Source of the DNA: a virus
Virus record (IMG/VR): IMGVR_UViG_3300027826_000010
Span: 1-49,701 of that record
Direction: 5' to 3' (one strand)
Length of the DNA: 49,701 bases
The number at the start of each line of letters is the position of its first letter. Within the stretch, counting starts at the first letter, position 1. The translations under genes were made by a program, and so were the position numbers. This document shows positions 45,835 through 49,701 of the stretch, piece after piece. The notes under the pieces were generated by a model. The model saw only the letters and a list, made by a program, of their open reading frames with translations, did no database searches and was not told the DNA's origin.

Positions 45835-46125
45835 TCAGGCCGGCGGCGCCGGCCGGGTAGGGTCCGGTGGCGTCACCTTCGTCATGGTAATCGTCGGCGC
45901 GCCTCGCTGTGTGGCTCTCGCGTGCAGCGCGACCGAGGCGGCGATCGCGCTGAAGCCATCGAGGATCATCGCGACGGCCTGATCAGCCGTCACGCCGTAG
46001 AGCTTGAAGTCGATGTGGTACTGCGACTGGATGCGCGCAGCGACCTGCACGACCACCGCCGTCAGGATCCCCACGATGATGCGCGAGCGATACCAAGGTA
46101 GCGAGTCGGGCGGCGGGGTGCTCAC
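45835..46125 (-). CDS. Holin-like membrane protein
   Basis: 96 residues from a GTG with a strong AGGAGG ribosome site. One transmembrane helix (SRIIVGILTAVVVQVAARIQ) follows a short Pro-rich start, with a second weaker hydrophobic helix (AVAMILDGFSAIAASVALHA) and a polar, Pro-rich C-terminus. Direct position after the endolysin gene makes a holin or endolysin-accessory membrane protein the best guess. Confidence 0.65.
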   Translation of the reverse strand: MSTPPPDSLPWYRSRIIVGILTAVVVQVAARIQSQYHIDFKLYGVTADQAVAMILDGFSAIAASVALHARATQRGAPTITMTKVTPPDPTRPAPPA

Positions 46126-46133
46126 GGAGCCTC

Positions 46134-46538
46134 CTAGATCCCGGCGATCGTGCGCCAGATCGGATGCTGGAAGTGGGGGAACTCTTTGAACGGGAAGCCG
46201 GGGGAGCCCGCCCACTCAAGGCCGACCGCCACACCGATCGCGCCGATTTGCTGCCACAGTGGGTCGCTCGAATCCCACACGCACTTCCCGTTGCGCAGGC
46301 CGACGACATCGAAGGCGAGCCCGTAGTTGTGCGCCGACTCGCCCGGCGGGGCATCCGTCACGATGTGGCCGGGAGCGGTGCGGCCCTCAGCGTAGAGCAA
46401 CGCCTGATCCGGAGTCGCGTCGCGCTGCGTGCAGGTGATGATCACGTCGAGCCCCGCCGACTGGCACGCAGCCACGAAGGCTTCGGCCATCGGCCGGATC
46501 TCTTCCCGCAGGTCGTCAATTTTGCGCGACGAACTCAT
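46134..46538 (-). CDS. Endolysin, M15-type L-alanyl-D-glutamate peptidase
   Basis: 134 residues from the ATG at 46536-46538. M15 zinc peptidase motifs: DVIITCTQRDATPDQALLYA, then ESAHNYGLAFDVVG (H70, D77 zinc ligands) and EFPHFQHP (H122). It cleaves peptidoglycan cross-link stems at the end of infection. The length equals the single catalytic domain, so there is no cell-wall-binding domain. No signal peptide is visible, so a holin is needed for access to the wall. Confidence 0.9.
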   Translation of the reverse strand: MSSSRKIDDLREEIRPMAEAFVAACQSAGLDVIITCTQRDATPDQALLYAEGRTAPGHIVTDAPPGESAHNYGLAFDVVGLRNGKCVWDSSDPLWQQIGAIGVAVGLEWAGSPGFPFKEFPHFQHPIWRTIAGI

Positions 46539-46563
46539 GGGCGGAGCGTACCCGCGTCCCTGC

Positions 46564-46971
46564 CTATCGGCAAATGGTCTCGGGGTATCGCTGCCCCGTG
46601 AGATCCAAGTACTCCGACTGCAGCGACTCGATGTAGTTGCTGAGCCCCTGCCGCGCGCTCTCGTCGGTCGTGTGGCAGCGCACCGCCATCTGATCGCGGA
46701 TCTCGCGACCGAGGCTGATGCGCGTCCCGATGTTGACATTTTTCTGTAACGTCGCGACCGAAGAGGCGAGCCGCTGCATGTCGTCGGCCCTCGCGTAAGG
46801 CGAAGCGACGCCGAACACCACGAGCCAGCCGCATATCCAAGCGATGTGAATGGCCATTCCTAGCACTCCCAAAAATACCGAGATGCGGACGATCTCCTTA
46901 CGCCGTAGCCCAACGAGCCGAGCGAGGAAGCCAAGCAGTCCGGGTACTTCGATCTCCTGTGTCTCCGCCAC
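46564..46971 (-). CDS. Membrane protein near endolysin, possible spanin-like
   Basis: About 135 residues from a GTG at 46969-46971; a TTG two codons earlier is possible. A short cytoplasmic start (LLGFLARLVGLRRKEIVRI), one long transmembrane stretch (SVFLGVLGMAIHIAWICGWL) and a periplasm-like helical part (MQRLASSVATLQKNVNIGTR, YIESLQSEYLDLTGQRYPET) give the topology of an inner-membrane spanin. No second, lipoprotein spanin gene was seen nearby, so the assignment is tentative. Confidence 0.55.
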   Translation of the reverse strand: MAETQEIEVPGLLGFLARLVGLRRKEIVRISVFLGVLGMAIHIAWICGWLVVFGVASPYARADDMQRLASSVATLQKNVNIGTRISLGREIRDQMAVRCHTTDESARQGLSNYIESLQSEYLDLTGQRYPETICR

Positions 46972-46973
46972 CT

Positions 46974-48515
46974 TCAATTCAACCGCGTGAGGCAAAACTG
47001 GCCGTACGCCGCGCGCACGGTGCCGGTGCCGTTGCTGGTCTGCTGAGCCCACTGTACTACCGGGTTCGCGGTGGACGTAATGACGATGAATCCCGACACG
47101 TTGAGCATCGCATCGGTGCCCGTCGCGCCTGTGCAGCTGAAGGGCGTGGAGCCATTCAGCGACACCGCGACGTCGGCTGCTGCGTTGTTGCACGCTGCCA
47201 CGCCCGAGTAGGTCGGCCCGGTCGCTACTCCGCCATCGATCACGATCTGCGCTTTGACGCCGCCGGTCGCGTTCGTGAATGTCCACTCAAGGTGCGCATC
47301 GATTCGATACGCGCCAGCAGGCACGTTCACCAGTTCGAGGTCGGAGTCGTCCGCGAAGGTCGTTGAGCTCGTCACCGTCACCGTCGAGGTGGGCTGAATG
47401 CAGTACTGCGCACCGACGCCGATAGCGCTCGCATTCGTCGCGGTCGCTCCCGTCTTCGCTACCGCCTTTGAATCCGCCCACACGGCCTGCGAACTGCTGC
47501 CCGCCGAGGTGAGAGCCTGACCGGAGTTGCCCGCATTCGCGTTCATCTGCACAGCGCCGACGACGTTGATTCCGCCGGTCGGCAAAAGCGATAGGGGCGT
47601 GTGCGTGCCGGCGACTGTCTGCACGAACTGGAAATTGCCAGCCGCTCCATCGGTGCCGACTTTCCAAGTGAACCCGGTCGGGTCGTTGTACTGAACGAAC
47701 GGTCCCGTAGAAGGGTGAGTCAGCGTGAGCGCCGCCGTGCTGTCGGTCCATGTGAACCGCGACGAGCCGCCGAAGCTGCCCGAGTTGTTGTACTGCACCT
47801 GCGTGTTCGAGCCGCCCGGCGAGCCGCCACCGCCTCCGCAGGATGCCCATGTAGCAGCTGAGCCCGTTCCGCCCGAGGTCAAACAGTTGGTCGCGGTGCC
47901 GACCGATCCGTTCAGGTTCACTTCGCCGTTAGAGGTGATCCCGAGTACGTGGCTACCGGACGCCTCAAGCGATGCGTCGGTGATGTTGCGCGATCCGGTG
48001 TTGCCGGTGATCAGAAGCCCGACACCTCCGTAGCTCCCGCCTCCGTTGAGGATGCCGAGCTTGAATACACCGCTGGTCGAGGAGAACAGCCACGGCGCGC
48101 CGGCCGTATCGTTCAATTCGAAGGCGGGATTTACCGGGCCGGTCACTTGGAAGGCGGTATTGAATCCGCCGCCAGTTCCGGTGAGCGTTAGCAGCTGCGC
48201 GGTGTGGTCCCACGTGAAGTTCGCATCTCCGGCGAAGCTGCCGGAGAGGTTGTACTGCACGTTGGTCGAGGAGCCGCCGGGCGATCCGCCGCCACCGCCT
48301 GCGCTCGCGCACGCGCCATCGCCTCGCAGGAACGTCGAGCTAGAACAGCTGCCCGACCACAGCGCGAGGATGTCCGCGCTCGTCGCGGCCGTCGTCACGT
48401 AGGTCGCTGTCGAGCCCTTCAGGACTCCGTTCGCCGGCTTGAACAAGCTGTACGTCTGCGCCTGCGCGATCGACGCGCAGAGAGCGAGAGCCAGCGCCGC
48501 GAGGATCTTTTTCAT
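46974..48515 (-). CDS. Fibre-like protein with signal peptide and repeated Gly-rich modules
   Basis: 513 residues from the ATG at 48513-48515, which overlaps the upstream fibre stop as ATGA. The N-terminus MKKILAALALALCASIAQAQ is a classical Sec signal peptide (AQA|Q). Two repeats follow (about residues 73-112 and 226-266), each starting GGGGGSPGGS, then VQYN.SGSF.G, then FTW and LTLT; such units occur in environmental phage fibres. The C-terminal 140 residues form a beta-rich head (LELVNVPAGAYRIDAHLEWT, TGTDAMLNVSGFIVITSTAN, VVQWAQQTSNGTGTVRAAYG), probably a jelly-roll binding domain. A secretion signal on a tail-fibre-like protein is unusual. Confidence 0.75.
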   Translation of the reverse strand: MKKILAALALALCASIAQAQTYSLFKPANGVLKGSTATYVTTAATSADILALWSGSCSSSTFLRGDGACASAGGGGGSPGGSSTNVQYNLSGSFAGDANFTWDHTAQLLTLTGTGGGFNTAFQVTGPVNPAFELNDTAGAPWLFSSTSGVFKLGILNGGGSYGGVGLLITGNTGSRNITDASLEASGSHVLGITSNGEVNLNGSVGTATNCLTSGGTGSAATWASCGGGGGSPGGSNTQVQYNNSGSFGGSSRFTWTDSTAALTLTHPSTGPFVQYNDPTGFTWKVGTDGAAGNFQFVQTVAGTHTPLSLLPTGGINVVGAVQMNANAGNSGQALTSAGSSSQAVWADSKAVAKTGATATNASAIGVGAQYCIQPTSTVTVTSSTTFADDSDLELVNVPAGAYRIDAHLEWTFTNATGGVKAQIVIDGGVATGPTYSGVAACNNAAADVAVSLNGSTPFSCTGATGTDAMLNVSGFIVITSTANPVVQWAQQTSNGTGTVRAAYGQFCLTRLN

Positions 48516-49255
48516 GCCTGCACCCACTTCGTAAGGCCTGTCGAATACTGGATCGTGAACGACTGGTTCGTCACCAGCGAGATATCGGTCGGAACTTGGA
48601 TTCGATTCGCGGTCGTGCTTCCGGCGTTGAGCGAATCGAGCGTGAAGTTATTCGCGCCCGTCACCACGAAGGTGAGCCGCTGCCCATCTCTCTGCGCGAC
48701 GATACCGGTCCAGTCGGAAGCGCCTGCGGTGGTATCGACGGCGAGCACGTAGTCGGAAGGGCCGGGGAGCACGACGTTGTTGTGCGCACCTGCGGTTGGG
48801 GTGACGGTAGCGAACAACGGCTTGCTCGAAATCCACCCCGCGCCTCCCGTGTCCGGATCAGTGACGTTCGCGGCCGTCGATGATGTCCACGTCGCGGTGG
48901 CATCTGCGGCCTGCTGCAGCACCGCGCCCTGCGCGTAGCCGCTCATCGCAGTCTGCAACGTCGCGTCGTAGAGCGGAAGCTGACCAGCGCCCAGAAATGC
49001 GACCCACGACGAGAGCAGGTAGAGGATTCCGTTCATGTCCACGCCGAAGGGCGGCACGCCGCCCGATAGCGGGTCGGTCATGTTGAGCGGAGGGAATCCA
49101 TCGAACAGCGAAGCCGCGCCGGGCGTGACTCCGGTCTGCGTCGGTGCGGGGAACGGAGACGTCTTCCCTCCGGGGACCGGAGCGGCAGGAGTGCACACCG
49201 TCGCGTTCTTGGCGAAGGCTTCGACGATGCGCGGGGGAGTGGGTTGTCCTGACAT
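48512..49255 (-). CDS. Second tail fibre protein
   Basis: 247 residues; follows the junction-crossing fibre by 3 bp. The N-terminal half (PPRIVEAFAKNATVCTPAA, FDGFPPLNMTDPLSGGVPPF, GVDMNGILYLLSSWVAFLG, AMSGYAQGAVLQQAADATAT, PDTGGAGW) is clearly related to the fibre starting at 900, while the C-terminal half differs. This suggests gene duplication followed by exchange of the outer part. It probably attaches to the baseplate at an equivalent site. Confidence 0.8.
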   Translation of the reverse strand: MSGQPTPPRIVEAFAKNATVCTPAAPVPGGKTSPFPAPTQTGVTPGAASLFDGFPPLNMTDPLSGGVPPFGVDMNGILYLLSSWVAFLGAGQLPLYDATLQTAMSGYAQGAVLQQAADATATWTSSTAANVTDPDTGGAGWISSKPLFATVTPTAGAHNNVVLPGPSDYVLAVDTTAGASDWTGIVAQRDGQRLTFVVTGANNFTLDSLNAGSTTANRIQVPTDISLVTNQSFTIQYSTGLTKWVQA

Positions 49256-49258
49256 GGC

Positions 49259-49701
49259 TTAGTGTCCTAGTGCGATCCAGAAGCCGCCCGCGAGCGTGCC
49301 GACGTGGCCGTCCACCGCATCGAACACGACGGACATACCGGTCTTGCTCGGCGCGGGCGTCGAGCACATAAAGCCGGTGCCGGCCGAGGAGAACGACGAG
49401 CGAAAAGTCCAGCCGCCGCCCGCGAGTGGCGGTGCGGTCGGGAACGGGATCGGGAAGGTGATCGGCACGTTCGACGGCGTGCCGCCCGCCTGCTGCGCAT
49501 AGCCGAACTGGATGATGTACCCGTTCGGAAAGATCAGCGCGGTTCCGTTGGAGTTCGAGACGACCGAGCCTGCCGCCAGCTGCAGCAGGAAGTTGGCCAG
49601 CGAGATCTTGCGCGCGTAGCCATCGGCCGCAGCGTTCTGCACGAAGACGGCTCCGACCGCTGGGACCTCGAGCGCCGTGTTGGAGTTGAGGTAGTGGGCA
49701 A
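49259..49701 (-). CDS. Tail fibre protein, C-terminal part (continues from 1-900)
   Basis: The frame is open from the right end and stops at 49259; it continues the fibre that starts at 900 through the 126-bp repeat. The tip (GYIIQFGYAQQAGGTPSNVP, FPIPFPTAPPLAGGGWTFRS, VDAVDGHVGTLAGGFWIALG-type end) resembles the gp53-like C-terminal domain of phage fibres: an NGxxIQFG strand, 'ITFPIPFP', then an aromatic FWIALGH end. This domain usually trimerises and binds the receptor. Confidence 0.85.
   Translation of the reverse strand, partial: AHYLNSNTALEVPAVGAVFVQNAAADGYARKISLANFLLQLAAGSVVSNSNGTALIFPNGYIIQFGYAQQAGGTPSNVPITFPIPFPTAPPLAGGGWTFRSSFSSAGTGFMCSTPAPSKTGMSVVFDAVDGHVGTLAGGFWIALGH
49576..49701. 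repeat. Terminal direct repeat, right copy
   Basis: Identical to 18-143. Upstream of 49576 the fibre gene reads through normally, whereas upstream of 18 the sequence is a fold-back, so this copy shows the true flank. Confidence 0.9.

Noticed and set aside
1-49701. Integrase, transposase, ParA, reverse transcriptase/DGR or CRISPR array
   Set aside because: Looked for and not found: no recombinase catalytic patterns, no deviant Walker ATPase beside the ParB-like gene, no RT motif and no regularly spaced repeats.

Overview
The window is an essentially complete genome of a tailed bacteriophage with myovirus morphology (contractile tail). A 126-bp direct repeat links its two ends (18-143 = 49576-49701), and one tail-fibre gene runs off the left end and resumes at the right end. 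The molecule is therefore circular or circularly permuted, about 49,558 bp after removing the repeat and 17 junk bases at the extreme left. The DNA is GC-rich and genes are packed with ATGA/GTGA start-stop overlaps. The encoded CsrA closely resembles the gammaproteobacterial type, and the endolysin, ERF, YqaJ, NinB and YbcO genes fit a Gram-negative, probably gammaproteobacterial host. No integrase, transposase, ParA, CRISPR array or convincing tRNA was seen.

Two divergent transcription units start at about 32.3 kb, where a small HTH repressor gene and an inverted-repeat operator separate them. The leftward unit (minus strand, 32.28 kb to 1, then across the junction from 49.7 to 43.75 kb) starts with an O/P-like replication pair. 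A RuvC-like resolvase and small accessory genes follow: DUF1643, HNH, and a MazG-like/HTH fusion. Next come a ParB-domain protein with a perfect parS palindrome in front of it, a TET-associated-type glycosyltransferase, and the terminase. The virion genes then run in order: portal, MuF head protein carrying a papain-like domain, DUF2213 protease/scaffold, two cement paralogues, capsid, connector proteins, sheath, tube, frameshifted tail chaperones, tape measure, hub, spike, baseplate wedge, a LamG/PASTA/DUF2612 protein and fibres. Past the junction lie a second fibre, a signal-peptide-bearing fibre-like protein, an M15 endolysin, holin-like membrane proteins and an alpha/beta hydrolase.

The rightward unit (32.39-43.75 kb) holds DUF932, a series of small proteins of the 'HTPGPW...AAPDLL' family, CsrA, RadC, a DUF3820-like protein, an ERF annealase with YqaJ exonuclease, a coiled-coil partner, NinB, a YbcO-like nuclease and an ASCH-like protein. 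The two units converge with overlapping stop codons at 43,745-43,748.

The most notable points are: (1) the parS site beside an atypical ParB in a phage with no integrase; (2) a repressor/operator switch with a probably leaderless repressor mRNA, plus a second operator array at 34 kb; (3) papain-like::MuF and LamG::PASTA2::DUF2612 fusions; (4) one beta-rich module inserted in sheath, baseplate and cement proteins; (5) a phage CsrA; (6) an orphan TAGT glycosyltransferase; (7) three large stem-loops beside the replication genes; and (8) roughly thirteen-fold over-representation of GCGATCGC.
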